NCBI GenBank assembly: GCA_947645195.1
Contig: CANSGD010000869.1
Location: forward strand, 62,001 to 126,000
Source of the DNA: Patellifolia procumbens
Taxonomy: Eukaryota > Streptophyta > Magnoliopsida > Caryophyllales > Amaranthaceae
Reading direction: 5' to 3'
DNA length: 64,000 nucleotides
The notes beneath the pieces were generated by a model. That model saw only the letters and a list, made by a program, of their open reading frames with translations, was not told the DNA's origin and searched no databases. The position numbers and the translations under genes are program-made. Shown here piece by piece: positions 13,149-24,219 of the stretch (its first letter is position 1; each line of letters begins with the position of its first letter).

Positions 13149-13855
13149 TGTAGGAATTCATAGATACGAATAGCGGAATTTCAGGAAACAATTTCCTAAC
13201 ATCTATGACAGAATCGCATGCATAACAATATATGAATCGATACATAGAGTAGAGAATACACAACCTTTTATTCACGACTTGAACATGTATGTAGGGTTTG
13301 AATACTGCAAAGTATTATTGCAGATCTGGTTACTTTAGAGATAAAGAACTACAATTGTAATTCCTCTACTTAGTCCACGAACACCGATTAATACCCACGT
13401 ATGCTAGAACGGAAGAGTATGAACTATTCACTCTCTTGCTTTTGATTGGATAGGCGCCTAGACTAAAGAGGAAGAAGGATTTTTTTTTTCTCTCTTTTGT
13501 GTCAAATTACTGACTAACTGAATTGTCTCATCTCTCTTCTTATTATATCTATATATAATAACTAGAGATCAGGTTAAGAGGAAAGGAAAAACTAAAACCC
13601 TAATCACCCTTATAGTGGCCGGCCCTTATAAGCCTTTATGGGCTCATAATATATTTATTAATCAGTGTTACTCTGTGTGACCTCATAGGATTAATTATCT
13701 TAGTTGTAGGCCCAAACTAATTTGACTACAAACCGTAATTTATTCTCTAGCAAGCAAATACGGAACTAAAATAATTAACTATATTATCTCCATAAATTCA
13801 ATCCTATTTATATTTAGTAATTGCAGAAATTGTCTAAGGACATATTCCCTTAAAA
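13149..13855 (-). mobile_element. Copia element 2: 5' LTR
   Basis: This is the partner of 5693-6399, of the same 707-bp length. The outer end has decayed into an A run (TTCCCTTAAAA), but AAAAC follows as on the left side. Confidence 0.9.
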
Positions 13856-14619
13856 AAAACCCCAACACCACCTTGATTCGAACAAATCTGGAGTTTTTAA
13901 TATAAAAAAAACAAGTTGAGAGTGGGTGGAAACCGTAGTCGATGGGTAAGGTTCGATGGTTGGTGTTGGGATCTTCGCTGCTCTATGCCCACTGAGTCCA
14001 GAATCACCGAGTTGCAGGTTGGAGTTGGAGCAGTTGGTTGGAGTTGATTGGAGTTGCAATGGTGATATATATCTTGGTGTGCGGATGATTCGATCAGTGT
14101 GTTTGAAGCCATAAAAGTAGCTTGTTTATCTTAATAGTTGTTCGACAGTGTTGGGTTACAATGTTGAGTCTTGGCTGAAATTTTGGCACTGAGATAACAA
14201 GATGATTTACCAATATTAGCGGATAGGGTGATAGGTTGGAGGAGTTGGTTGTAGTTGGGGGAGTCGATGTTTTTTGTTTTGGGCAAGATGAAGGGGTGGG
14301 GGAGGCTGGAGATGACGAAATCAGAGGAGGGGTTGCGGAATGGGGGAGGAAGAGGAAGGGGATGGAGAGGGTGGCTGAAGTGGAGGTGGGTGGGATTAGC
14401 GGTGGTTGGAGTAGAAATTGAAAAGAAATATAAAGAGAAATAAAAAATAAAAAAATTACCTTGCTAACAGGTTATAAGTCATCTGGATGTATTTGTGGCG
14501 GACCTTCTCAATAGTTGGGATTATACATGAATAACTCATAGTTGGGATTATTATAGGCTGAATGAGCATAGTTTGGATTATTGTAGTCAATTTTTCCGAA
14601 AAAATAAAGGAAACTAGAA

Positions 14620-14858
14620 ATAGAAATTCAATTTAGCAACGGTTACAAAATTCGGTCGCTGATTAGAAACGGACTAATTTTCCGTCGCTAGTTTAGTTTC
14701 GGATTTTGTTATTCCGTCGCTATAGTTAGCATTGGATTAAGTTATCCCGTCGCTAGTTCAAAATAGCGAAGGTCACCAAAATTTCCGTTGCTAATTTAGA
14801 TACGGATTCATTTCCGTCGCTACTTTTCCGCGGCTATAGACGCGGAATTTTGTAGTGA
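14620..14858. mobile_element. CACTA-type debris with one terminus
   Basis: The right end is GGAATTTTGTAGTG, the inverted CACTACAAAATTCC terminus of plant CACTA elements. Inside are repeated sub-terminal motifs of the CCGTCGCTA / TAGCGACGG type, in several variants. The left CACTA end is missing. AAACTAG occurs on both sides (14611-14617 and 14859-14865), but I cannot tell whether that means anything. Confidence 0.6.
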
Positions 14859-15091
14859 AACTAGTGTCTACCACTGATGTGGGAATCTCATTAAAATGAA
14901 TACTACAAATATGGTTCTCCCAATTTAACCAAGTTTGGAACAACAATCCCAAAACTTAGTTCAACCCATAAAACCCCACAATCCCCCGATTGGTTTAAAC
15001 TTGTACCGATTTGAGAAAAGAAGCAAAAGAAAGTACTTGGCAGGTGATCTAAGTCTTGAACCTTCACCTGAGATTTACCGATTAACTACAT

Positions 15092-15330
15092 CTGGCACAA
15101 ACAACGGTAGGCCACAACAGCCCCATCTTATAATTCCTCTTGTGATTAGCATATGTGTATACTCATAGGTGGCAACCAACCACACAATCACGTAGGTGAG
15201 TCCATTATCGCAAGTAATTAGTTCCCGCACAAACAACGGTAGGCCATAACAACTCTATCTCATAATTTCTCTAAAGAATAGCCTGCGTGTATTCTCATAG
15301 GTGGCGACCAACCCCATAATCAAGTTGCCG
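15092..15330. repeat. Two-copy tandem repeat, about 125 bp
   Basis: The block starting CACAAACAACGGTAGGCCA at 15094 recurs at 15219. Both copies run through CTCATAGGTGGC and CCAACC. It lies in the 3' non-coding part of copia element 3. Confidence 0.8.
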
Positions 15331-15448
15331 AGCCTATCAAGATTGTGGTGCTAACACCACCACAAATCGGGGCTATGGAACTCAAGGGCGCAATGTCTAA
15401 CCTCCACCATGTAATATAAATATACTAAAGGATACAACATTTTAAATT

Positions 15449-15857
15449 GGAAAATTGGCAATAAATACGTAGGTTTAACTTCTTTTTTAAAATAAATACC
15501 TAGGTCCTTTTTTATTATATATAAATACCACACTTGTTTCATTTTTTTTAAATTAATAGCAACTACTGGATTAGCCCATAAACTGTAAGAAAATTGACCA
15601 ATTTTAACAGAGATTCCATGTTAGAAGGTCCCACAGGGTCAAATATATATCCTTAATTACATTCATTTCTCCAACTACCATGTCCATTTATCTATTAAAA
15701 TTGATCAATTTCCATTAGTTTTTTGGGCTAATCCGTTGGTTGGTATTGGTTTTTAAAAAAATGAAGCAAGTGTGGTATTTATTTTAGAAAAGAGGTTAAA
15801 CCTAGGTATCTATTTTGAAAAGGAAGTTAAACCTAGGTATTTATTGCCAATTTTTCC
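15449..15857. mobile_element. Small Mutator-like MITE (409 bp)
   Basis: Inverted repeats of about 120 bp start GGAAAATTGGCAATAAATAC on the left; the right end is the complement with one change. They share CCTAGGT and ACCACACTTG blocks. The flanks are TTTTAAATT (15440-15448) and TTTTAAATA (15858-15866), a 9-bp duplication with one mismatch. There is no coding capacity. It interrupts the 3' non-coding region of copia element 3. Confidence 0.85.
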
Positions 15858-15976
15858 TTTTAAATATTTAAGTAATGCCTCAACCTTTATTACCAACATG
15901 AATACATGTAGTAGCACCACAATTTCGTTTGACCATATTGAATCTAGTGGATTATATATTGGGTATCCACAAGCTA

Positions 15977-17925
15977 CTACATAGGCGAGTTCAATTCCAT
16001 CTCTTTAGTAGTCTTTGAAACTATTTTCTTGTTTACACCTATAGTCAATGGATCCGCTAAATTTCTCTCTAACCTTAAGTAGTGATGGGAGATTAAACCA
16101 AATTTGATCAAATTACAAACAACATGAGGCCTTAGGCGTATATACCTACTCTTGCCATTTTAGCCTTTCTTCTTCACAATATGAACATAATCTTGCGGGT
16201 CACAATGAAATAATAATGACGGTACTTGTTTTTTCCATAAGGGAATGTCACCACAAGATTTCTCAGCCACTCTTCTTCCTAACTAGCCATCTCGAGAGCA
16301 ATAAACTCAGACTCCATTGTAGACCTTTCTATGCATGTTAGCTTGGAAGATTTCCAAGGAACTGCTGCTAATGTAAAAACAAAATCACTAGAAGAGTGTA
16401 TGTCATCACTCTCTAAGATCTAGTTAGGATAACAATATCCCTCCCCAATAGGAGGGTGACCATTTTAACATAAACCAAGACTCATAGCTCCTTTCTAATA
16501 CTTGAGTAAATGAATTAAAGCACTTCAATGATCATGACTATGGTTATGAGTATACATACTGTTGGGACTTTGAGTCCGTATTATTCTGATGATGATAAAC
16601 ACGTTGATTATAAAAGTTTGATGAGTGTAACATTATTCCAAATAAAGTGATAGCGTGGACTTCATGGAAGCTCAAGTGACGGAAAAGACGCTTAGGATTA
16701 GTTATACATCTCATTTGTTGTAATTAACTAAATATAACAATGTGCTATAAAAAATGTGAGTTTAACGTTACGATTTATTCTTATGTGTTAAGAAATAAAG
16801 AGTCATAATTAAATTCACATTTGAAGGGAATTTGGCTTTATTAACAAATTTTTTTCGGAAAAGACAAAAATGCTTCGTAAAGAAAAATCAGTTTCAAGCT
16901 TTTTCGAAAATGTTTTAAAGAAAATGAAAGTTTTTTGGAAAAATCTTAGTTGTGACCAATTGATTTTATTAGATAAGGATAAAATCATTCATCTTTTATA
17001 TTAAGTTATAAGATAAGTTTTCCTAATAAAAGATTTTGACAAGAAAAAGATTTTTCGGCTTTTAAAATAAAAAATCTGATTTAAGTTCTTAAAAGATAAT
17101 TTAAAGACTTTAGAAATCAGTTTTTAAAAGATAAAATCTTATCTTTTAATAAGTTAATTATTTTTTCTATTAAGGGAAAAGATAAGATTATTAAAAGATT
17201 AATTTTATCTCTACTAGAAGTAGAATTGGGATGAACCTAATGCTAGCAATCACACGCCTTAAGCAAGAAAAAATCAGTTTTGTGAGTTTTACAAAGAGCA
17301 GAAAGCGAATCCCCAAATCTCATCAATGAATAACACAATGCTACAGTTAGTTAAAGTGTTCTTATTGATCCTTGTATATGCTTATCTAAGAAACAATTGT
17401 AAATGAGGCTTTGAATCTTTCTTTAATAGAGAGTGTCAAATTGAATTCGGGTGTGTTTCAATTTGATTAGCAACATTTAGAGTTAAGTATTGGGAAGCAC
17501 TACTAGGATTATTAGTAGTGGGGAAACGAGTTTGTTTCAAACGATTAATATTTTGAGTTTAATATAAATAGATCTCAGAGTTGGGATTAAACCACGATAA
17601 ATTTGTGTGCTTGATTTATAATTTTCGCTACTTAATTGTGACACAATAGTTGATTGAGTTTAAAAGTGAAAAAATGAAATGTAACAGTCATGGCACAATG
17701 CTTAGCACTGTGCCATAAAGATCATTTATGAGATAATTCGATTTTAAGTTAGTCAGTCAATAGTCAATTCAACCCTCCTTCTTGAGTGTTCCCTTGCGTT
17801 CGAACACATACTCAATCAGCTGACTGCATAAGCTATATCTGAACGAGAATAATTGCTCAAAAACATAAGACTCCAGATGACCTTACCATACTCAGACTGC
17901 ATAACACCACTTGTTGAAAAACATT
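15977..17925 (-). pseudogene. Copia pol tail (RT end and RNase H), split by a solo LTR
   Basis: Joining across the solo LTR at its CATAC duplication, the minus-strand reading runs SRSDIAYAVS, a stop, LSMYTHNHSHDH, a stop, SALIHLLKY, a stop, KG. Further on come STMESEFIALEMA (about 16280-16320) and RNLADPLT, with a terminal SPM and stop at 15977-15979. These match the familiar 'TRPDIAYAVS', 'DHW..LLRYLKG', 'STMEAEFIAL' and 'ADPLTK' landmarks of copia RT/RNase H. At least three in-frame stops plus the insertion show it is dead. Confidence 0.8.
16560..17806 (+). mobile_element. Solo LTR of a copia-like family (1,247 bp)
   Basis: It begins TGTTGGGACTTTGAG and ends CGTTCGAACA. A perfect 5-bp duplication CATAC flanks it at 16555-16559 and 17807-17811. 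The start, the GATGATAAACACG box and the TCAATTCAACCCTCCTTCTTG block near the end are typical of plant copia LTRs. It has no primer site or internal region, consistent with LTR-LTR recombination after insertion into copia element 3. Orientation is inferred from these landmarks. Confidence 0.8.
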
Positions 17926-18751
17926 ATCTGGTCCAACAAAACAGAACCGACCTTCTTTAGTGCGGACCAATTTGTGCATAGAAAATTGGCAGAAAAAGAA
18001 GAACAACATTAACGGAGCCGACCCTAGGTAAGCCGAACCATTTTAGTAAACAGATCCGGTCAATTCTGAAAACTGTCCGGCTTATTGGGCCGGATCCGTT
18101 TGTTTAATTTTTTTTACTAAAATTACACGCCCAATAACCCAACTCTTTTCATTCCTATCCTCTCCTCTCTCTCATACGGACCCGTTCTTCTCTTATATCA
18201 CTTACGGGCAGTGTTCCATTGAAACACAAATTCGATAAAATTCATTTTCACTTTACGCCCTGATTCTGGCATATTTCAGCCCTCATTCCTCCTCTGATTC
18301 TGACTTCCGGCATTTGATAGCAGTATTGGGTTTAAGTTAGCGTTTACTTCAATTCGAACCTTTGCCACCTGCGGTAGCGCCACTCCCACTACCAGTCATA
18401 GTCTCTGCCTCCATCCCCAGTGTTCTACCTCCGACGGGGAAGTTGTCCTCACTATTCGCCTCAAAAAGATTCAATTTGTTGATGCACATTATCATCTACG
18501 CTCTATTTCTCGTAACACATCTCTCTGCATGACCTTGTGAAGCATTTCTCTTTGCCACGACTTTGTGAAGCACTTCTCTTCACCACTTTGCATACTATCA
18601 GAAACATTTTTTATTCAAGTACTCTTGCCATTGTGGTTTGCCCTACATTTTTTCACTCATAAAATGGAAGATGGCCTGCAACGATGTACTTCCTACTCTT
18701 TCTCACTTTTTTGGCCTCCAAGGATATAAACTAAAGCTCATGATACCACGA

Positions 18752-19040
18752 TAGTTTTTAGAGTAAAGAGGCGAGTAAATAAAATGTGGAGAAGTTTTGC
18801 ATTACTTGCTCAAGTAATCTCAATACATACAATAAGAGCCTTTTATAAGCTTACAATAAAAAGTAAGCGGCCTAAAAGTTAGGCACACAACTAAGTAGTG
18901 GAGAACATGACTCATACCATATACTTCATAACTACTAATACCATATACTTCATAAGTACTAGCCACTAATCACATCTTAATACATTTAATTATAAGATTA
19001 ATAACCCACTAACTTAATTCTAGCCACTAATCCTAATTGT
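18752..19040 (-). mobile_element. LTR-like stretch with primer-site relic
   Basis: The minus strand reads TGGTATCATGAGC at about 18736-18748, one insertion from TGGTATCAGAGC. It is followed to the right by AT-rich sequence with doubled 'CATATACTTCATAA(C/G)TACTA' (about 18917 and 18944). It is probably the 5' LTR of copia element 3, but the TG/CA ends are eroded. Confidence 0.45.
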
Positions 19041-19049
19041 TAGAAAAAT

Positions 19050-19440
19050 TGTTTAACTATTTTTGGAGCATACAACAATTTTCTCTCGCTGAAATGAGAA
19101 ATGACTTGAGCGTTGGAGGCACAGCCCTCGGAACCCCCGCGGCTCGGGGTTCATTTGAGGTACTTTCTTGGAGCTCTGATTCGGACTCGCTCATATTCAT
19201 CAGAAAGAAATACGACAATATTAGACAGAAACACAACCCATTAATTTAAGGTGGGTCATCAATTTATTCATATCAGCCACGACATTGACAATAGGGGCCG
19301 CACTTAGTTCACCTACTTGCATGGTACATTGACCACCAATGAGAGGGTATTGTCATAGTAGCTTGCCGTACTGATATTAGAATGTCGCTCGCCCCTATCG
19401 GATCCGAGTTTACCCTATTCCGAGAACACTAGGGTCCATT
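19050..19440 (+). other. Gypsy-like LTR debris
   Basis: The stretch GACTTGAGCGTTGGAGGCAC, with a following CGGAACCCCCGCGGCTCGGGGTTC hairpin-prone block (19094-19150), recalls the R region of large plant gypsy LTRs. No terminal TG/CA pair or target duplication was found. The family is uncertain. Confidence 0.35.
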
Positions 19441-20470
19441 TTTATTTAACTTGCTGGATAGTTTTCTGGTTTATGATTCACCCATTTTTTTTTCTGATAG
19501 ATTCAGTATGTTTTCAAGCAAATTCTCTTACTCATATAATCCTGAGTTAGATATTATGATCATCCAACTACCAAAATGTCTAACCTTCAAATTGACAAAT
19601 TATGGCTACAATATATTGGGTTCTTCGATAAGGCATCATAATTTTGAGCTTAGTACAAATAGCTAAAATCTCGTTTGTTTATATGACTGTTAATCAAATT
19701 AATAAGTCTATGCAAGAATCCTTACATGTCAAACTTTTGGTGGGGTGAACACCAATTTTGATGCTATCGCAGATATCATTATTGCTTAACCTAATAATAC
19801 ATATGTGGTTTGCGGGTGGTTCGGTCTAATATAGTACTGGTGGTGGTGGAGTATGAGATTTGATTTTAAACCAATGTAGTGTCTAAAACCTTCGCGTTAT
19901 GGTTACCAGAAGCTAAGAACTAGCCTCGGGGGTGCATGTTTCCCAGGAAGACCCCTTTGATGTCTAAGTGAGACATTTAGAGTCGAATGTCTAAGTATGT
20001 TAACCTTTATGTAAACATACCTTTTCCGTACATCTGCAGGAGTATATATAATGAGAATTATAGACATGTTCCTTGTTGGGGCTTGAGGCTCCATTTGGGG
20101 CTTTGGGCTTTTATAGACAGTTTGGACCTGCTCAAGAGGCCAAAGCCTAACCCCTAGTAAGGTAAGTTTATGAGCTCTAATTATTCCGTACTCTAGATCT
20201 TAGGTATGGTAGGCGGGCTCTTGTATTGTAGGCTCTACTTTATGGACTATGTCGCATTGGCTCTACCTAAAGGATGAAGCTGTCGTCTACCAGTGGGCCT
20301 GCTTAGTTGGCGAGGGTCCGCATACCCATTGGGTAAACATATTGACTGACAAACATTGAATAAGACACTCCATGAAGGTTTGCAAGCAATGAGATTTTTA
20401 TTTCATAATTCACTCGATGTAATTATACCACGTAAGGTTCTAAAAGGTGTTCAAACTGAATTAAGGTAAT
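19441..20470. other. Unassigned intergenic stretch
   Basis: I find no long frame, RNA gene or repeat end here. Short open frames at 19451-19666 (plus) and 19903-20094 (minus) match nothing I recognise. The sequence is probably old repeat debris. Confidence 0.4.
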
Positions 20471-20472
20471 TA

Positions 20473-20540
20473 CTCTATCCGTCTCAATTTAAGTGCCCTA
20501 TTTTGATCAAAATAGGGCACTTAAATTGGGACGGAGGGAG
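20473..20540. mobile_element. 68-bp Stowaway foldback
   Basis: This is a near-perfect hairpin: CTCTATCCGTCTCAATTTAA and its complement TTAAATTGGGACGGAGGGAG meet at a GATC centre. TA flanks both sides (20471-20472 and 20541-20542). It is a Stowaway reduced to its two terminal repeats with no spacer. Confidence 0.85.
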
Positions 20541-21049
20541 TACAAGTTTTTATCCCTTTTGAGTTAAACTAGTTGTTTGCTCAGTTATACCCATCTATTT
20601 TTTATACTCCTGTCTCCAGCTATGAACGCAAAATGACCATCATACCTTTCTATAGTTAACCTTTACCCCAATTATGATCACCCCGTTTCACGCTTTGTCC
20701 TCCAATTTTGTTAAGTTATGTAACCCTTGAGTAAAATTTAAGCATTAAACATACGAATAAAGAATTGGCAGAAAACATCTTATAAAAAGATACCATTTTC
20801 TGAGAAACCATCTTTTAAAAGCATATTTGCATGCAAGAAGAAACCCAAACAAACAAAATATCTGCGAAAAGGAACCTTATGGCTTGAATCCGATGTCGGC
20901 CAACATTTCCTGCATTGACCATTTTGTTTTCCTATTCGCCAACTTGGAACTTGATGTTTTCATTACTCTGATCCATATGAACTCGGTATTTTCACACTAT
21001 GCGCCTGTTCCCTTCAGCTTATTTTTAGTTCACTTCTGTTCAGTACAAC

Positions 21050-21210
21050 TCTAATAAGTTCAGTTCAGTTCAGCTCAGCTCTAATAAGTTCAGTTCAGTT
21101 CAGCTCAGCTCTAATAAGTTCAGTTCAGTTCAGGTTAGCTCTAATAAGTTCAGTTCGTTTCAACTCCAATAAGTTCAGTTCAATTCAGTTCAGTTCAATT
21201 CCACTCCATT
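21050..21210. repeat. Tandem array, unit about 30 bp
   Basis: Units of the form CTAATAAGTTCAGTTCAG plus TTCAGCTCAGCT repeat about four times and then decay into shorter GTTCA steps. Confidence 0.8.
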
Positions 21211-22076
21211 CATTATTTAACCATTTTATTTAATATTATAATTTTTGGTCTAAATTATTTAACTTATTATTATTGTTATTATTATTATTTAGCCGGTCTA
21301 TTAATAGAAATCAATCGTTTTTTCCCCAGATGCGTTTACATTCCTCTTTTTAATTCTAGTTATTGATATGGGAAGGGGCTAACGAAGATTAGAGATAGAA
21401 TCAACTATCTGTGACTAATAAAAAATTATTAATTTTTATTTTTATTTTTATATCTTTTTGTTATCATATCTTTACTCATTATTATTATGACCGAGCATGA
21501 TTTAGATTGGTTTGCAGTTTAACCAAATTTTATGTCAATACAATTATTCTAATTTTCAATTGTAGTTTTATTTTTTCGACTAGTTATTCACTATTACAAC
21601 ATATAAATAAGTTACAAAGAGCCAGAAGATATTAAAAAATTACAAAGTCGCTAATAATATTGGAGTACTATTTAAGGTACAACATCGTCGTTACGTTGAA
21701 TATTAAAGATACTTTGGCGGTTTGTGATCGGGTTTGGTTTTGTTAGAAAAGCACACCAACCCATGTTTTCGGCTAATTATTATAATAATTGATAATTATT
21801 ATTATAATGGTAATAGTAATTTACTTCTTAGACATTATTGTTATTATACCATCATCATCTAGTATTAATATATTAATAATAATAATAGTAATTACTCATT
21901 ATTAATTATTATTATTAGTAATTATTATTTTCAAATTAATTTATCATAATTACTATTATTTATAAGTATCACTTAAAACATCAAATATTATCATTATCTA
22001 TTTAATATTATTCTAAATTATTATTTATTATTACTTAGAATTATAATTACTTATTATTTAATATTCATAATTATTA

Positions 22077-22350
22077 CTCCATCCGTCCCAGAAAGCTCTA
22101 CACACTTTCCTTTTTCATTTGTCCCAGAAAACTCTATACACTTCTATTTTTGGACATGACCCACCACTACTTTATTCTTTTGACTTTTCAACCATGGCCC
22201 ACTACTCTTTCACATCCAAATAAAATAATATCGCACTAACTCCTATCACATCTACCTTTTTAATAAAATACAATTGATAACCAAACAATAACTTATCATC
22301 TAAAACTATGTGCCTGCTCAAGTGTATACACCTTTCTGGGACGGATGGAG
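22077..22350. mobile_element. Stowaway-type MITE (274 bp)
   Basis: The left end is CTCCATCCGTCCCAGAAAG and the right end is TTTCTGGGACGGATGGAG, an 18-bp inverted repeat with very few mismatches. TA duplications are at 22075-22076 and 22351-22352. Confidence 0.9.
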
Positions 22351-22960
22351 TATTATTTACTTATTATCTATATATTTATTACAATTCAATTCAACTCAGT
22401 TCATTTTAGTTCAGTTCAGCTCCAATAATTTCAGTTTAGTTCAGCTCTAATAAGTTCAGTTTAGTTCAACTCCAATAAGTTTACATCAGATCAGTTCATC
22501 TAGAATTAGACAAAGAGAACATGCCCTATATCCTTTATATGAGATGTGATAGAACAGGAGGAAGATATAGAACAGAGAGTGAAAATATCAAAATCTAAGT
22601 TGGCAAATAGGAAAATAGAATGGTCATTGTTAGAAAAATGTTGGTCACTGTTGGATTTTGGCCTGAAGGTTTCTTTTCGCATTTTTTTTTGTCTGGTTTT
22701 TTTCTTGTAAAAAATGCTTTTAAAAGGATGGTTTCTAGCAAATGCGTGATTTTAAAAGGTGATTCATGTCCATTTTTCCTTAAATATATTTTCTAAAATT
22801 GTACAAATATAGATTTATGAACTTATGTAAAATTAGACATCGATTGTAGTACTTATTTGATACTTAATATTTCTACTTTGTTTTTCCTCTCGATTTCTTA
22901 TACATAACATTCAAACCTGCATATATCATTCTCCAAAAGTTGAATGAAAATTTTTTCTGA

Positions 22961-23440
22961 TAAAAATTCCCAATGGTATATACTTTTTAAGTTTCCCATT
23001 GGTATGCCTAAGTTTTTAAAATTCCCAGTGGTACACCCGATATTCTTTCATGCTCCTAGTCCTGACTATTTTACATGGAATCTTCCGTTAAAGAATGAAA
23101 TATTTTGTTACTTAATAAATAAAAATAGTTTACCTTGATATGTGTTTCAAAAATTCGCGATTTGCATGCCCAAAAAATAGTCCGGTCAAGGTTTTAAGGG
23201 TCATTTTAGCTCCTACGGGTCAAATTTGAAGTTGGAATTTGCATAAAACGATCAGATGGGCCTCGACTTGTGGCAAAAACATCTCAATTTGCGTGCAATG
23301 GCACCTAACAGGTTTTTTTGGCAAAGAAAGATCATGTGTGAGAACAGGGAAGAACCTCTGATATACCACTAGGAATTTTAAAAACTTAGGCATACCACTG
23401 AAAAACTTCAAAAATATAGGTATACCATTGGGAATTTCCC
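22961..23440. mobile_element. Inverted-repeat element of about 480 bp
   Basis: About 105 bp at 22965-23070 is inverted at 23330-23440. Shared blocks are ATTCCCAATGGTATA, GGTATGCCTAAGTTTTTAAA and ATTCC(C/T)AGTGGTA. The interior is not coding. The target duplication is unclear (only TAAAA is seen on both sides), so the superfamily is open; arm length recalls small MULEs. Confidence 0.6.
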
Positions 23441-23799
23441 TAAAATGTAACTTTTAGATTGTACCTCCATACTCTCAACAACAATCCTCCCTAAACACGC
23501 AATCAAGAATTATTCGACCTACTCCCAGCCCGTCAAGAGCTGGTTATCGTCTAAGACGTCTGCTCATCTCGACCAAACGTGTTAGGGTTCACCCCTACTC
23601 TTCTTTTAATCACTCCCCTATCTCCCCGTTCTCAATCGAAACAACCCCTCTCTCCCCCATAGAAACTGACCCACCAAACTCACCAATAACTCCCACTCCC
23701 ACAACCCTACTCCCTACACTAAGTAAGTATTCAATCTCTTCTTCCTGGCCAAGAAAACGTTTTTGACCACCGGGACAATATTGTAGCACTTTCGTAGAT

Positions 23800-24217
23800 A
23801 TGCAATTGAAATATGGGACTGATGGTTATATCTATACTGATTGGACTCTTAAGAGAAGACGCATTCATCTAGAGCGTCTCGAGGCCAAAGGAGGCTTCAA
23901 CATGTGGTGGAGGGAAAATGGCTCTTTGAAGCCTCACCCAAAAGCCGTAACTGACCTAGAAATGGCAACTGACTTAGAGGTCGAGGTGGGAGAAGAAGTT
24001 TCCTCCCGTTTTTCCTGGAAAGTGTATGGCCCACTCCTCTACAGACACCCATGGTAACAACAAAAAACTAAAGCTCAAAGACCCTATACAAGCTCTCTCA
24101 CCAAGCCCTTCTCCACAGAGCTCGTCAACTCGTTCTATGGCTTTTGAATTTGAATTAGGATTATCTCTCTCACCTCCTTTACGTGCGGTGGCTGGCCCTT
24201 CACAGCCATCCATTTTT
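23800..24217 (+). pseudogene. LINE ORF1 relic
   Basis: A frame at 23800-24057 (MQLKYGTDGYIYTDWTLKRR...) and an overlapping one at 24026-24217 together occupy the ORF1 position before the endonuclease. No gag-type CCHC knuckle is visible. It is assigned by position, and the family features are too weak to confirm it. Confidence 0.4.
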
Positions 24218-24219
24218 TA

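Larger units (their letters stand above)
5693..13855 (-). mobile_element. Copia element 2, full-length but degraded
   Basis: This is a minus-strand Ty1/copia element. The two LTRs are each 707 bp and begin TGTAGGAATTCATAGAT. It has a primer-binding site, gag, a zinc knuckle, integrase, reverse transcriptase, RNase H and a polypurine tract, in that order from right to left. It is flanked by AAAAC at 5688-5692 and 13856-13860. The LTRs differ at scattered positions (for example GGGAGAAG versus GGAAGAAG near 6020 and 13470), showing an appreciable age. Coding regions carry stops and frameshifts throughout, so it cannot move on its own. The gag-proximal leader (about 11000-13148) is unusually long, near 2.1 kb. 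Confidence 0.9.
5094..14597. mobile_element. Mutator-like element split by a copia insertion
   Basis: Inverted terminal repeats of about 140 bp lie at 5094-5240 and 14455-14597. Both start with G-rich/AAAATTGAC and continue with 'AATCCAAA(T/C)TAT' and TATAATCCCAACTAT. The element is flanked by a perfect 9-bp duplication GAAAAAATA at 5085-5093 and 14598-14606, the diagnostic length for Mutator-like elements. Without the copia insertion (5693-13855 plus its 5-bp duplication) it is about 1.3 kb. Its interior (5281-5690 and 13861-14450) is CCACC/GGTGG-rich low-complexity sequence with no transposase; a glycine- and valine-rich open frame at 14236-14421 looks fortuitous. It is non-autonomous. Confidence 0.85.
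14866..19040 (-). mobile_element. Copia element 3, degraded and twice interrupted
   Basis: This is a minus-strand copia relic. From right to left it has an LTR-like stretch (18752-19040) with a primer-site relic, sequence I cannot assign (17930-18735), the RT tail and RNase H (15977-17925), and a 3' untranslated region with a tandem repeat (14870-15976). It is broken by a solo LTR of another family (16560-17806) and a 409-bp MULE (15449-15857), both with readable target duplications. A matching left LTR was not identified, so the outer limits are approximate. The polypyrimidine-rich stretch at 18130-18730 resembles a plant 5' UTR, but I find no coding frame there. Confidence 0.6.
21001..22526. 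mobile_element. Tourist-like (PIF/Harbinger) element with tandem arrays
   Basis: The left end GCGCCTGTTCCCTTCAGCTT and the right-end complement GGGCATGTTCTCTTTGTCTA are an imperfect inverted pair. The flanking triplet is TAT on both sides (20998-21000 and 22527-22529), not the usual TTA/TAA. Sub-terminal arrays of GTTCAGTTCAGCTC...AATAA occur at both ends (21050-21210 and 22383-22500). The centre is ATT-rich with no transposase. It is related to the element at 31563-31908. A Stowaway lies inside. Confidence 0.5.
20755..22780. mobile_element. Long-TIR DNA element carrying nested insertions
   Basis: About 230 bp at 20755-20995 is inverted at 22530-22780. Shared landmarks are GAAACCATC(C)TTTTAAAAGCA, TGCGAAAAG, CCAACATTT, TTTTCCTATT(C/T)GCCAACTT and ATTTTCAC. 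The two arms are well diverged. The interior is occupied by a Tourist-like element (21001-22526) that itself holds a Stowaway. Outer ends are approximate because I found no convincing target duplication. A Mutator-like affinity is suggested by arm length only. Confidence 0.6.

Noticed and set aside
14236..14443. Two overlapping open frames rich in G, V and W
   Set aside because: They lie in low-complexity GGTGG-rich sequence of the MULE interior and have no recognisable domain; composition alone explains them.
17688..17718. Hairpin TGGCACAATGC..GCACTGTGCCA as a terminator
   Set aside because: Intrinsic hairpin terminators are not a plant nuclear feature; it lies within an LTR.
18130..18730. 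A host gene in the pyrimidine-rich stretch
   Set aside because: It looks like a 5' UTR by composition, but no frame, splice pair or domain could be supported, and it lies between copia parts.
21640..22080. Functional meaning of the ATT/TAA-rich tract
   Set aside because: Simple low-complexity DNA inside a nested transposon.
20746..22790. A 9-bp target duplication for the long-TIR element
   Set aside because: I looked at both outer ends and found no matching 9-mer, so the MULE label is left tentative.
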